This document shows, in pieces, positions 1 through 8,721 of a DNA stretch of 64,000 nucleotides. A model generated the notes under the pieces. The model did not search any database and was not told the DNA's origin. It saw nothing but the letters and a program-made list of their open reading frames with translations. Both the position numbers and the translations under genes were made by a program. The DNA lies in assembly GCF_014023125.1 (NCBI RefSeq), contig NZ_CP048914.1, forward strand, positions 1,888,698-1,952,697, given 5' to 3'. The DNA comes from Candidatus Xianfuyuplasma coldseepsis. GTDB lineage: Bacteria > Bacillota_I > Bacilli_A > Izemoplasmatales > Izemoplasmataceae. The stretch's first letter is position 1; each line of letters begins with the position of its first letter.

Positions 1-661
1 TGGGACGCAGGATTGCGAAGTACAACAAACCATACACTCCCGCTAGTAACACACTGATAAATATCGTATTAAATCCGAGAACCAAACCAATCAATCCATA
101 GAGTTTGATGTCACCACCGCCAAGGGCTTCTTTTTGGAAACGTATCTTTCCGTAAATCGACATCAGAAACATGAAGCCAAAGCCTATGACCGCTCCAATA
201 ATTCCTTCGTACCATACAATGACCGGGCTCGCAATTCTAAGACCAAGTAACAGTGGTAGAAAGACAAGTAAAACGACATCGGGAACGACCTGGTAATACA
301 AATCGGAGACCGATACGATTACTAGTAATGAAATAAACACTATTACTAATATATATTCTATCATATTTTCATGTAAAAATACAAATGAAATTGCGAATAA
401 GAATCCCGTTATAAATTCCATAATTGGATATTTGACCGAAATATGCGATTTACAATTTTTACATCGACCCCTTAAAAATATATAGCCGATGATGGGAATT
501 AATTCGAGGACTCCAAGTTGGTGTCCACAATCAGGACATTTACTTCGTCCTAAAAGCGATATTTTTTCCGGAACGCGAATCCCAACAACATTAAAAAACG
601 ATCCCATAAATAATCCCATTATAAATATATAACCTGTCCATAAATAGAGTTCTAATGTCAT
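1..661 (-). CDS. pilD: Prepilin peptidase (type IV prepilin leader peptidase), 3' end outside window
   Basis: I translated this frame by hand; it stays open to the window edge, so the C-terminus is missing. It should cut the short leader from type IV prepilins at the membrane and may N-methylate the new end. Seen: an N-terminal membrane segment with GSFFNVV, two CxxC pairs (CPDC and CKNC) forming the zinc-binding loop, then further hydrophobic helices with the two catalytic aspartates expected of A24 peptidases, in SDLYYQVVPD and GGGDIK. The start at 661 follows GGTGATTACA; an ATG at 679 is in frame but has a poorer ribosome site. It is the last visible gene of the pil operon, behind the major pilin and its terminator. 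Confidence 0.93.
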   Translation of the reverse strand, partial: MTLELYLWTGYIFIMGLFMGSFFNVVGIRVPEKISLLGRSKCPDCGHQLGVLELIPIIGYIFLRGRCKNCKSHISVKYPIMEFITGFLFAISFVFLHENMIEYILVIVFISLLVIVSVSDLYYQVVPDVVLLVFLPLLLGLRIASPVIVWYEGIIGAVIGFGFMFLMSIYGKIRFQKEALGGGDIKLYGLIGLVLGFNTIFISVLLAGVYGLLYFAILRP

Positions 662-705
662 TGTAATCACCGTTATCATTTTACATTATTTTACCAATAA
701 TTGGA

Positions 706-734
706 ATAAAAAAAAGAGCTAAGCTCTTTTTTTA
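706..734 (-). terminator. Terminator of the major pilin gene
   Basis: Palindrome AAAAAGAGCTTAGCTCTTTTT with T-run, overlapping the pilin stop codon. It probably separates the highly expressed pilin message from the peptidase gene downstream, with partial readthrough. Confidence 0.8.
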
Positions 735-1166
735 GTTATCGTCTTCTGTTACGTAAGTTGTAGATGAGTCAGCGTTAACTGGGTCGGTTGAAGTAACCCA
801 TTCGAAATCGCCTTGATTTACTGCAACAGCTTCAAGTGTAATTGTCCATCCACCACTACCATTACCAGTTGCAATGGTTAAGTCATCTGTACCAGTATCA
901 TCAACATCGTATTTTGTTTTGTCAAACCCATCAAGATACGTTGCCAATTCAGTCATAGTAAGCTCCTGAGTTGATGTACATGTTACAGTTGGTTGTGCAC
1001 AGTAGTTTGCAGCTGCATTACGTACTGCTACAGCATCTTGATACACAGCTTGGCGTTGTGCAGTTTCTAAGAATGATCCTACAGCAGGAACAGCGAATGC
1101 ACTAATAATACCAATTACTACGATTACGATTAATAACTCAATTAATGTTACACCTTTATTATTCAT
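732..1166 (-). CDS. pilA: Major type IV pilin (class III signal peptide)
   Basis: Small (144 aa) pilin. The N-terminus NNKG/VTLIELLIVIVVIG is a canonical type IVa prepilin site: Gly before the cut, Glu at +5, then a long hydrophobic assembly helix. The globular part contains a Cys pair in a CAQPTVTC segment that could form a disulfide. Two adjacent ATGs exist; the second (1166) has the better spacing (7 nt) from AGGAGG, the first only 4 nt. It has its own consensus promoter and a terminator, unlike the other pil genes, which fits the high dose needed for the main fibre subunit. It could be a pseudopilin of a DNA-uptake pilus rather than a long fibre. Confidence 0.9.
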   Translation of the reverse strand: MNNKGVTLIELLIVIVVIGIISAFAVPAVGSFLETAQRQAVYQDAVAVRNAAANYCAQPTVTCTSTQELTMTELATYLDGFDKTKYDVDDTGTDDLTIATGNGSGGWTITLEAVAVNQGDFEWVTSTDPVNADSSTTYVTEDDN

Positions 1167-1217
1167 CATTTTTCCTCCTAATTCGCTTTTTTTCTATATC
1201 CAAATACTTCTGTATTC

Positions 1218-1246
1218 ACTATAGCATTAATAATGGTCAATGTCAA
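1218..1246 (-). promoter_or_regulatory. Promoter of the major pilin gene
   Basis: On the minus strand TTGACA (1241-1246), 17-bp spacer, TATAGT (1218-1223), giving a leader of about 45 nt. It lies between the pilC stop and the pilin start, so the pilin can be transcribed apart from the upstream operon. Confidence 0.8.
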
Positions 1247-1306
1247 TATTGTATCAAATATTAATTCCGTATTTAAGATTTATTTAAGATTCATATATTT
1301 TTATTA

Positions 1307-2527
1307 TTACATTGCAGTTGAGTATGAAAGGCTTGGTAACATTATTGCAAGCAACATTACAACAACCAAACTAAAGATTACTAACATCATTACGGGTTCC
1401 AGTAATTTTCGAACGCGGTCGATTTTCACAACACTGTCTTCATCGTAGAAGGTGGATAAGCTTGCCAACATTCGACCCAAATCACCGGTTTGTTCCCCTA
1501 CACTAATCATTCGGGTGAATACGACTTCCACCGCATAATGGTTCTCAAATGCTTGCGACATGTATTCCCCTTCATTGACATTTTTTTGGGCTTGAATAAT
1601 CAAATCGCGATATATACGATTGCTTACTACTTCATAGGTTGTTGCCAAACACTCTTGTAATGGTACTTTACTATTTAATAATTGCGATAATGTAGCCGCT
1701 ATCCGCGATAAATTATTCAATTTTGTAACACTACCCAATATGGGAAATTTGATGGACATATAGGATAAGAAACGCTGAAATTTTGTGGATCGTTTCTTCA
1801 GGACGATAAACGCTATCACAAATAGGATCATCCCCAAAACAAGTAAAATTCCGTTTTTCTCGAGAAAATTCCCAACCTTGATGAATAGTGCCGTTACCGC
1901 CGGCATGTCACCACCTAACGTCGCAAACATACTTTCAAATTGAGGCATTACCACGGTAAATATGAAGATACCAACAGCAAACGCAATTACCAAGTAGATA
2001 ATTGGCATCATCATCGTTTGTCGGATCGAGTTCTTGATCCGATATTGGGTTTCAAAATACCGTACGACGTCTTCAAGAGCGCTTTTCAAATTCCCAGTCT
2101 GTTCTCCAACACGAATCATCGATACCAAGATATCGGGAAAATCTGCAGGATATTCTTTATACGCATCCGCCAAAGATGTCCCACTATTCACTTCAAAATA
2201 GATCCCGTAAAAAATCCGACGAATCAGTTTATTCGTTTGTTGTGTTGCTAAGATTTCACTTGCTTCATTTAGTTTGACACCTGCTTTTAACAATGAATGC
2301 AGTTGTCGCAAGTAAAAAATCAGGTCTCGTTCTTTTAGAACTTTACCAAAACTAATCCGAGACATTTGTCCCATGATGCTTTTTTTGGTATAAATTTCAA
2401 TCGGTTTGAGACCTTGTTCTTGAAGGAATTTACTGACCATAGCTTTGTTTGGAGCTTCAGTAATTCCCTTTACGACTTTGCCATCTCGTAATCGTCGTGC
2501 GCGATATCGATAATCGAATATTTGCAT
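1307..2527 (-). CDS. pilC: Type IV pilus inner-membrane platform protein (GspF/PilC family)
   Basis: 406 aa, normal length for the family. Two GspF domains (about 65-190 and 270-395) share the family motifs, with paired GEQTG (VGEQTGNL and VGEQTGDL) and three hydrophobic helices, one near the C-terminus. In the family it is the membrane platform that couples PilB ATP hydrolysis to pilin insertion. The start follows GGAGTGATTCG. It lies 10 bp downstream of pilB and should be co-translated with it. Confidence 0.95.
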   Translation of the reverse strand: MQIFDYRYRARRLRDGKVVKGITEAPNKAMVSKFLQEQGLKPIEIYTKKSIMGQMSRISFGKVLKERDLIFYLRQLHSLLKAGVKLNEASEILATQQTNKLIRRIFYGIYFEVNSGTSLADAYKEYPADFPDILVSMIRVGEQTGNLKSALEDVVRYFETQYRIKNSIRQTMMMPIIYLVIAFAVGIFIFTVVMPQFESMFATLGGDMPAVTALFIKVGNFLEKNGILLVLGMILFVIAFIVLKKRSTKFQRFLSYMSIKFPILGSVTKLNNLSRIAATLSQLLNSKVPLQECLATTYEVVSNRIYRDLIIQAQKNVNEGEYMSQAFENHYAVEVVFTRMISVGEQTGDLGRMLASLSTFYDEDSVVKIDRVRKLLEPVMMLVIFSLVVVMLLAIMLPSLSYSTAM

Positions 2528-2537
2528 CGAATCACTC

Positions 2538-4226
2538 CTAATCTAAGCTAATTCGCATAACCTCTTCTAATGTTGTAACGCCCTCTTGGACTTTTTTCAA
2601 ACCAGCTTCAATTAATAAATTGGTCCCATCTTTTCGGGCTTGTTCTAATATTTCATATTCCCGTGCATCATTTGAAATCATCCGAATAATGGTTTCATTA
2701 ACATCGAGGATTTCAAAAATTGCGGTACGTCCTTTATATCCTTTATTATTACAGATTTCACAACCGTGAGCGCGTTTCATTTTATCTATTTTTACTCCAT
2801 TCCGCTCAAATACTTCTTGCTCAGTTTTGGTGGGTTTATCCACGGTACTACAGTGAGGACAAACAACACGGAGTAACCGTTGTGCGACAACCCCACTGAG
2901 AGAGGAGGCAACCAGGAAGGCATCAATACCCATGTCAATAAGACGGGTTATTGTTTTTACCGCACTGTTGGTATGGATGGTCGACAATACTAAGTGTCCT
3001 GTGAGTGAGGCCTTAACGGCGATTTCCGCTGTTTCACTATCACGAATCTCCCCGACCATGATGATGTTGGGGTCTTGACGTAAAATCGATCGCAATGCGT
3101 TTGCGAAGGTAAAATCGATATCCGGGTTAACGTTAACCTGGTTAATTCCTTCCAGTTCAATTTCCACAGGATCTTCAACGGTGATAATGTTGACATCATC
3201 AGCATTTAACTGATCGAGTGAAGCGTATAATGTTGTTGTTTTCCCACTACCAGTAGGTCCACTAACCAAGACAATTCCGTTGGGTCGATGAATCAGTTTT
3301 TCAAATACAGTTCGTTCTTGTGGGTCGAGTCCTAACCGATCGAGACCTTTACTGTCACGCGATAAGTCTAGAACACGCATAACTGCTTTTTCACCGCGAA
3401 TGGTAGGTAATGTTGAAATCCGAAGATCGATAGGACGACCTTCGATAATGGTTTTAATCCGACCATCTTGCGGTAATCTCGTTTCGGTAATATCCATATG
3501 GGACATAACTTTGATCCGTGAGATTAACTTCGATAAAATAACCTTCGGTAAGGTTCGCTCTGTTCCAAGAACACCATCAATCCGATATCGGATTTTAAAC
3601 TCAATATCACTCGGATCGATATGAATATCGGATGCTTCACTTTTTACTGCGGTGAGTAAAATTTGATTTACTAGTTGGATAATCGGTGATTCATTGGAAT
3701 CTCCTTCGGTATCTTGTAATAATTCTTCATAGAATTTTTCGTCTTCTTTTTTCTTTTCTTTGACTTCGATACCAAGTGATTTTAAGGTTTTGGTAAATCC
3801 ATAATATCGTGCAATTGCAGTATCGATATCATTTTGAGTAGCCAATACGGTTTCCACGTTCATTCCGGTTCGAAGACGAACGTTCTCAATCGTTGGAAAA
3901 TCAAGTGGGTCGTTGGTTGCAATGACAATCCGACGTCCGTGAATATTGATTGGCATAATACGTGATTTTGTTACAAATTCTTCGTCGAGTAGTTTTAATA
4001 CACTTTCATCAATATATAACAATTGCAAATTAACTCGTCGGATACCCAACGAGGCTTCTAGTGCATCGACGATTTGTGAGTCATTACAGAAACCAAAACG
4101 AATCAATGCTTCTCCGATTTTTTCCCCTTTTTCCCGTTTGCGGAGGGCTTCGTTAATTTGTTTCTCGGTTACAACTCCTTGTTCAAATAGAACATCCCCA
4201 AGTCGCTTTTGAACATTTCTTGCCAT
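2538..4226 (-). CDS. pilB: Type IV pilus assembly ATPase PilB (GspE family)
   Basis: 562 aa. An N-terminal MshEN/GSPII_E_N region (about 1-140) precedes the RecA-like ATPase core with Walker A GPTGSGKTTT, an Asp box (ITVEDPVE), Walker B (IIMVGEIRD) and the His box (STIHTN). A C-terminal tetracysteine zinc site (CPHC then CEIC) marks PilB/GspE extension ATPases rather than PilT. No PilT retraction ATPase lies in the window. The start follows GGGAGTGGTAAC. The MshEN region binds c-di-GMP in some homologues; a GGDEF enzyme occurs at 50.2 kb, but I cannot show a link. Confidence 0.96.
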   Translation of the reverse strand: MARNVQKRLGDVLFEQGVVTEKQINEALRKREKGEKIGEALIRFGFCNDSQIVDALEASLGIRRVNLQLLYIDESVLKLLDEEFVTKSRIMPINIHGRRIVIATNDPLDFPTIENVRLRTGMNVETVLATQNDIDTAIARYYGFTKTLKSLGIEVKEKKKEDEKFYEELLQDTEGDSNESPIIQLVNQILLTAVKSEASDIHIDPSDIEFKIRYRIDGVLGTERTLPKVILSKLISRIKVMSHMDITETRLPQDGRIKTIIEGRPIDLRISTLPTIRGEKAVMRVLDLSRDSKGLDRLGLDPQERTVFEKLIHRPNGIVLVSGPTGSGKTTTLYASLDQLNADDVNIITVEDPVEIELEGINQVNVNPDIDFTFANALRSILRQDPNIIMVGEIRDSETAEIAVKASLTGHLVLSTIHTNSAVKTITRLIDMGIDAFLVASSLSGVVAQRLLRVVCPHCSTVDKPTKTEQEVFERNGVKIDKMKRAHGCEICNNKGYKGRTAIFEILDVNETIIRMISNDAREYEILEQARKDGTNLLIEAGLKKVQEGVTTLEEVMRISLD

Positions 4227-4246
4227 GTTACCACTCCCTAAACTTC

Positions 4247-5416
4247 TTACGGTTCAAATATTATTCGATTAATTGGTGGGTAAAATTCAAATAGAATATT
4301 ATCTTTTTCTACATTACCATAGACATCGGTGATTACTCGTTCCACGTCGATGATAACGCCATTGTATCCAATTTGTAAATAGTTTACATTATTGGTTGAT
4401 TGTGTAATATATGGAATTTCTGTTTTTAGTATATTTGCTTCGATATCGTACTCAAATGGCACACCATAGAGCTTCAACTCGCCATTGAAATCATCGGTCT
4501 TTTCAACCGTGAAGTAATACGAAAACTCATTCGGATTGTAGAACGAAAAACTCTCATCAACAATCCGGGTAATAACGGTATTCCGACCAAAGTATGGATA
4601 CGTATCAATGGTATACATCGTAAAATCAATATCCGGTTCATAGTGAACCTCATTGATGATGAAATTCGTATCTAATATGGTAGCTAACATTGCCGATGAT
4701 AACATTGTTAACTCTTGATCATTTAATGAACTTCCTAAAACACTAGTAATGTCAAATAATGTTTTTTCAGGAACAAAAATCTGACCATTTGTTTCCGGAT
4801 AAAGTTCAATAATATCGGTTATAACGCTGTCAATTTGGACTCCTTCTGGAACGCGGAATGGACTACTTCCCAACTCAACAACCAGTTCCGTTGCTTCACC
4901 AAGGTAATCTTCCACATGTTTATTGGAATACGAACGCATTAACTCTGCATCGCTCAATACATCATCAATAATAATATTTATATCTATATATGGTAATACA
5001 TCTTGTAAAAACGGCAATGCGGAAATTTCAGCACGAATCATTTCCAAATCTTCTGTTTGATATTTCGCAACAAGTTCATTGGTGATTCCATCGGTTAATT
5101 TATAAGTAGACAGTTCCAAATCAAATAATATTAAATCACGATCAAAATAATACACATAATCTTGATATGTTAATTGGAACCTAATTGTGTCATCACTGTA
5201 CCAGTAATCAATTCGTTCATCGAGTAATGGAATTACTTCTGGTTCGGTTAAACCACCAATATAGACACTACCCAGTCGTGTGTCTGGCCCAAAGGTGCCA
5301 ACGCGATACCCAACGGTCATATACCATATCACAAAACCAGTGGCCAAAACCATGATGGTCACTATTGCGGTATATAATATAAAACCAAAGTTGCTATTCC
5401 GAAATTGAGAGTTCAT
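4247..5416 (-). CDS. Single-pass membrane protein of the pilus operon, YoaR/VanW-like N-terminus
   Basis: 389 aa from the start at 5416, chosen because GTGGGGTGACTAT lies just before it; an upstream ATG at 5449 has no ribosome site. One N-terminal transmembrane helix (about 10-35) is followed by a large, acidic extracellular part rich in beta-strand pattern. The segment LGSVYIGGLTEPEV shortly after the helix resembles the start of the peptidoglycan-binding PG_binding_4 domains of YoaR/VanW-like proteins, but I see no VanW core. It is the first gene of the pil operon, where PilM/N/O alignment genes sit in other bacteria; those are absent here, so it may do part of their job (inference). Function not established. 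Confidence 0.75.
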   Translation of the reverse strand: MNSQFRNSNFGFILYTAIVTIMVLATGFVIWYMTVGYRVGTFGPDTRLGSVYIGGLTEPEVIPLLDERIDYWYSDDTIRFQLTYQDYVYYFDRDLILFDLELSTYKLTDGITNELVAKYQTEDLEMIRAEISALPFLQDVLPYIDINIIIDDVLSDAELMRSYSNKHVEDYLGEATELVVELGSSPFRVPEGVQIDSVITDIIELYPETNGQIFVPEKTLFDITSVLGSSLNDQELTMLSSAMLATILDTNFIINEVHYEPDIDFTMYTIDTYPYFGRNTVITRIVDESFSFYNPNEFSYYFTVEKTDDFNGELKLYGVPFEYDIEANILKTEIPYITQSTNNVNYLQIGYNGVIIDVERVITDVYGNVEKDNILFEFYPPINRIIFEP

Positions 5417-5447
5417 ATAGTCACCCCACTTACATACTTTCAAAATC

Positions 5448-5476
5448 ATTATACAATATATTGACTAGATTTACAA
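5448..5476 (-). promoter_or_regulatory. Promoter of the pil operon
   Basis: TTGTAA (5471-5476), 17-bp spacer, TATAAT (5448-5453) on the minus strand. Start expected near 5441, with a 25-nt leader. Back to back with the minor-pilin promoter. Confidence 0.8.
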
Positions 5477-5521
5477 AAAAAACTAAAAAAACCTTCAAAT
5501 ATTAAATTTTTATTAACGATT

Positions 5522-5550
5522 TTGCTTTTGTAAACGTGTTATGATATAAT
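5522..5550 (+). promoter_or_regulatory. Promoter of the minor pilin operon
   Basis: TTGCTT (5522-5527), 17-bp spacer and an extended -10 TGATATAAT (5542-5550). It is divergent from the pil operon promoter about 45 bp away, so one regulator could act on both. Confidence 0.8.
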
Positions 5551-5585
5551 TTATATGATATAGAAAATGGAGGTGAGTATGCCCG

Positions 5586-6170
5586 ATGAAAATGAATCAA
5601 AAAGGATTTTCCATATTGGAACTAATGGCTGTTTTAGTTATTTTCTCGGTAATACTGGTTCCCTTGCTCATCTCGTTTACAAACTCACTCGAAATTAACC
5701 GACAAGCATTAACACAACGAATTGCTGCTTCTGTCGCAGAAGGTGCCTTGTACGCAATTGATAAAATTGACTATTCACAATTAGCCCTTGCTGTTCCCGA
5801 AGTTGGTGTCGACCCAGATAATTACCTTACATTAGATGTAAATACCTGTTCTACTGAGTTTGGTGGAGCAAATGATATTGCGATTTGTGAAAGCATTTTT
5901 GAAATGCAGTCACAAAATCTAACCTTTGATGCAACAGAATTCAAATTATATATTTTTGAATATGGAGCGTATGATGAGGTAGTCAATGATACGTCACTCC
6001 CAATTGATGTGCGTAATGTCGTCGCATTGGATGCCGATGTGATCGCCGCAAACGATGCACCAATTGACAGTCTATTTTGGGCCGTCATCTGGTTGGATTA
6101 TTTTGATGACCCCGATTTAATATTGGTTAACGTCGGAATTGTAGCGGATGAAGATCCGCCATTAAACTAG
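5586..6170 (+). CDS. Minor pilin-like protein (prepilin N-terminus)
   Basis: 194 aa. The prepilin signal NQKG/FSILELMAVLVIFSVILV has Gly at -1 and Glu at +5, followed by a variable acidic domain. Such minor pilins prime or tip the pilus. The start at 5586 is 11 nt from GGAGGTG; the closer ATG at 5579 is in another frame that stops early. First gene of a three-gene operon of pilin-like proteins (gaps 12 and 61 bp). Confidence 0.85.
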   Translation: MKMNQKGFSILELMAVLVIFSVILVPLLISFTNSLEINRQALTQRIAASVAEGALYAIDKIDYSQLALAVPEVGVDPDNYLTLDVNTCSTEFGGANDIAICESIFEMQSQNLTFDATEFKLYIFEYGAYDEVVNDTSLPIDVRNVVALDADVIAANDAPIDSLFWAVIWLDYFDDPDLILVNVGIVADEDPPLN

Positions 6171-6182
6171 GGTGGTGTGTCG

Positions 6183-6806
6183 ATGAAAAAACAATTAACA
6201 AAAGCCAATAAACGCCAAGCTGGTTTAACCATTATTGAATTGCTTATCGCCATGGCTATCGGATCGATTGTGTTAATGATGTTAATGCAACTGATTGTTA
6301 TGAATGTCACGGTTCGTCGTGAATACGAGTACGAAAACTTTGTAACAAACCAAAGTCTATTGATTTCGGATGTCATTCGTAAAAATCTCGCGAGTCTTCA
6401 ACCACACCGATTTGAAGTTACAGATGATGGGACGACAGTAACCGTCTCCTTCTTCCATGAATACGATTGGACTTTAAATGCTGGGGCACTTGATTTTGAT
6501 GTTTCAACCGCAGAAACAGAATACCTATATTTGGATCGAACCGCCCAAACGATTACCTATGAATACGCGAATGGTTCTACAACCGTACTGCATGCAACCA
6601 ATCTAAAAGTCTTAACTGCCAGTGATATAACCCCAACTTATTATGAAAACGTCAGCCCAGATCCAGCTACTTGTACCGATGTATATGCGGCTCGCGCCGA
6701 TCGCATTTGTGGGGATGGGTATATCGAGTTAGAATTATCACTTGCCGTTGAATTAAATGGTATATTACAAGAGGTGTACGACTTTACCACAAGAATCATC
6801 ATTTAA
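6183..6806 (+). CDS. Minor pilin-like protein (PilW/GspJ-like)
   Basis: 207 aa. Prepilin site KRQAG/LTIIELLIAMAIG with Glu at +5 and a long hydrophobic helix, then an acidic beta-rich domain with a Cys pair near the end (DPATCT and DRICGDG). Length and position fit PilW/GspJ-type minor pilins. ATG 6183 is used rather than the in-frame GTG at 6177, since GGTGGTG at 6171-6177 is the ribosome site. Confidence 0.82.
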   Translation: MKKQLTKANKRQAGLTIIELLIAMAIGSIVLMMLMQLIVMNVTVRREYEYENFVTNQSLLISDVIRKNLASLQPHRFEVTDDGTTVTVSFFHEYDWTLNAGALDFDVSTAETEYLYLDRTAQTITYEYANGSTTVLHATNLKVLTASDITPTYYENVSPDPATCTDVYAARADRICGDGYIELELSLAVELNGILQEVYDFTTRIII

Positions 6807-6867
6807 TGTATTATTCATACAATATCCACAGATATATCTTATAATATATCATGAGAGGAGGGTTCCT

Positions 6868-8694
6868 ATGATACGACTTCTCAAACAATTGTTTCACAGA
6901 TCACATAATCAGCGCGGAAATATTTTAGCTTCTGCGTTTATCAGCATGGTTATATTAAGTTTATCACTTGCTGGTATTGCCCAATTAACCGTGAATCAAT
7001 TTGTCACAACAAAAGTAAAATTAGAATCAATTGATGCGGACCTTCTCGGTGAAGGATTGTTAAAACAGTCTATTTATGATTTTGAACTATATCTCAATTC
7101 CAATACCTTTGATGTCGCTGGTTACTACAGCACCTACGTTGATGGTAGCGGTTATAACGATTACGGCATTTTAGTGGAAGACGTTAGTAATTCGACCGAT
7201 TTAAATGGTGATTATACCGATTATGATGGTATCGATGCCATCGCAACTCGATTTACCTATATCTATAATGACGGCAATAGTTACATGCGGATGTATTCCT
7301 TTGCCTCCAAAGGCCAAACTTACACAGAATCAATTGATCCTTATTTATTCCAGATGGCAACCAATGGTGATTTAATCCTTAATAGTGGTTATTTGCGGAA
7401 TCCAAACCTGTTTGGAGATCGAATTGTATTCACCAATGTCGCACCGTATATTAACGAAGGATTAGCAGCGCCTGCCAAAACACCAGCTGCTTCAGGGGTC
7501 TATCCCGACTTTAATGGGAATGGTAGTCAAGCAGACACCTATTACCGCGAGGCCTTCTACTACTGTGAACCCGATTGTTATACCCTTGGCGCAACCGTAA
7601 ATGATAATTTTGTTTTAGAGGAATCAGAGTTCTTAAACGTTGAAATTGAACCAAACTCCTTAGAAACTGGAAACATTAATGCCGATATGGTGATTGCAAA
7701 CTTCTTTAGTGATTATGCCCTTGAAGATCAATTAATTGAATATGTTCAATTGAGTGGTCCTACCGAAGATCGCACGGTTACGGACTCGATGACAATATCA
7801 ACCATCGGATCCGTCATCTACAATGACAATGCCGGCGATGCGGTATCCACCTATACCTGTATTGAATACAAACCAAATGGTACTTGTAAAACCTATGGTA
7901 CCATCGAAACAGCACCAAGTGATCCCTATGCTCGATTGAATACATTCTCTTCTTTTGATCCAGCAAATAGTGTGACGGTATTAAACACTGCGGGAATCTA
8001 CAATGGAAATTTAACCATTAGTGAAGATTTCACCATCACTAACTTTGACGTGACAAACACCGAAACAATGATTGTATGGGGCGATCTTACCATTGATAAC
8101 GTTGGTGCGATTGACATTACAGGAATGATTGTCGTTTTAGGTGACCTGTACTTCACCGGTGATGATGTTACTGTTTCTGGTGGTTTCTATGTCACTGGAC
8201 AAACCTTCATCGAATTCAATGAAGGAGAAGGTTTTGTTGATAGTGGTGGAACCGATCATAAGTTTTCACTTTATGGAATGGACAACATAATGGTCACGTC
8301 TTTGTTTGAAACACATGGAAACAACACCAACTCCAATATCTTCAACTGGTTTGTCTATACCGAAGAATCCATCTATATTGATGCAGTGAATAATGTTGTG
8401 GAAATAAATGGTGTACTATATGCTGCTGCAAAAGGTAACAGCGGTAATGAAATCCCAATGGAAGACGAATCCGGTAATCCGATTCGCGGAATCGTCGTCA
8501 ACTCATTTAATGGGTACGTACGTTCCAATGGAACAGTTACCATTAAGAATAATTATTTCACCTTTGATTTCGACCCTGTAAATGAAGCTAGTTTAGGTTC
8601 AAAATTTGTTGAACTTCCCGATTTTGAAACCGTATTGGTTCAAGAAACCGAAGAAGGGTCATACGAACGTACAGAAGTCTATTATAACAACTAA
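6868..8694 (+). CDS. Large PilX/GspK-like pilus-associated protein with beta-helix-like C-terminus
   Basis: 608 aa from ATG 6868, placed by GAGAGGAGGGTTCCT; the longer reading frame upstream has no ribosome site. Seen: basic start, QRG followed by a hydrophobic helix (about 20-45) like a prepilin but lacking Glu at +5, as in GspK/PilX tip proteins. The middle has Cys pairs (YYCEPDC, YTCIEYKPNGTC). The C-terminal third has strand-turn repeats (DLTIDN, DITGMIVVLGDLYFTG, DVTVSGGFYVTG) like a polymer-forming bactofilin-like beta-helix. I infer a tip adhesin or tip-complex protein; target unknown. Confidence 0.78.
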   Translation: MIRLLKQLFHRSHNQRGNILASAFISMVILSLSLAGIAQLTVNQFVTTKVKLESIDADLLGEGLLKQSIYDFELYLNSNTFDVAGYYSTYVDGSGYNDYGILVEDVSNSTDLNGDYTDYDGIDAIATRFTYIYNDGNSYMRMYSFASKGQTYTESIDPYLFQMATNGDLILNSGYLRNPNLFGDRIVFTNVAPYINEGLAAPAKTPAASGVYPDFNGNGSQADTYYREAFYYCEPDCYTLGATVNDNFVLEESEFLNVEIEPNSLETGNINADMVIANFFSDYALEDQLIEYVQLSGPTEDRTVTDSMTISTIGSVIYNDNAGDAVSTYTCIEYKPNGTCKTYGTIETAPSDPYARLNTFSSFDPANSVTVLNTAGIYNGNLTISEDFTITNFDVTNTETMIVWGDLTIDNVGAIDITGMIVVLGDLYFTGDDVTVSGGFYVTGQTFIEFNEGEGFVDSGGTDHKFSLYGMDNIMVTSLFETHGNNTNSNIFNWFVYTEESIYIDAVNNVVEINGVLYAAAKGNSGNEIPMEDESGNPIRGIVVNSFNGYVRSNGTVTIKNNYFTFDFDPVNEASLGSKFVELPDFETVLVQETEEGSYERTEVYYNN

Positions 8695-8721
8695 AAAAAA
8701 GACCAGAAATGGTCTTTTTTA
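8694..8721. terminator. Bidirectional terminator
   Basis: AAAAAAGACC AGAAAT GGTCTTTTTT between the convergent minor-pilin and glycine-cleavage operons; A- and T-runs flank the stem, so it works on both strands. Confidence 0.88.
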
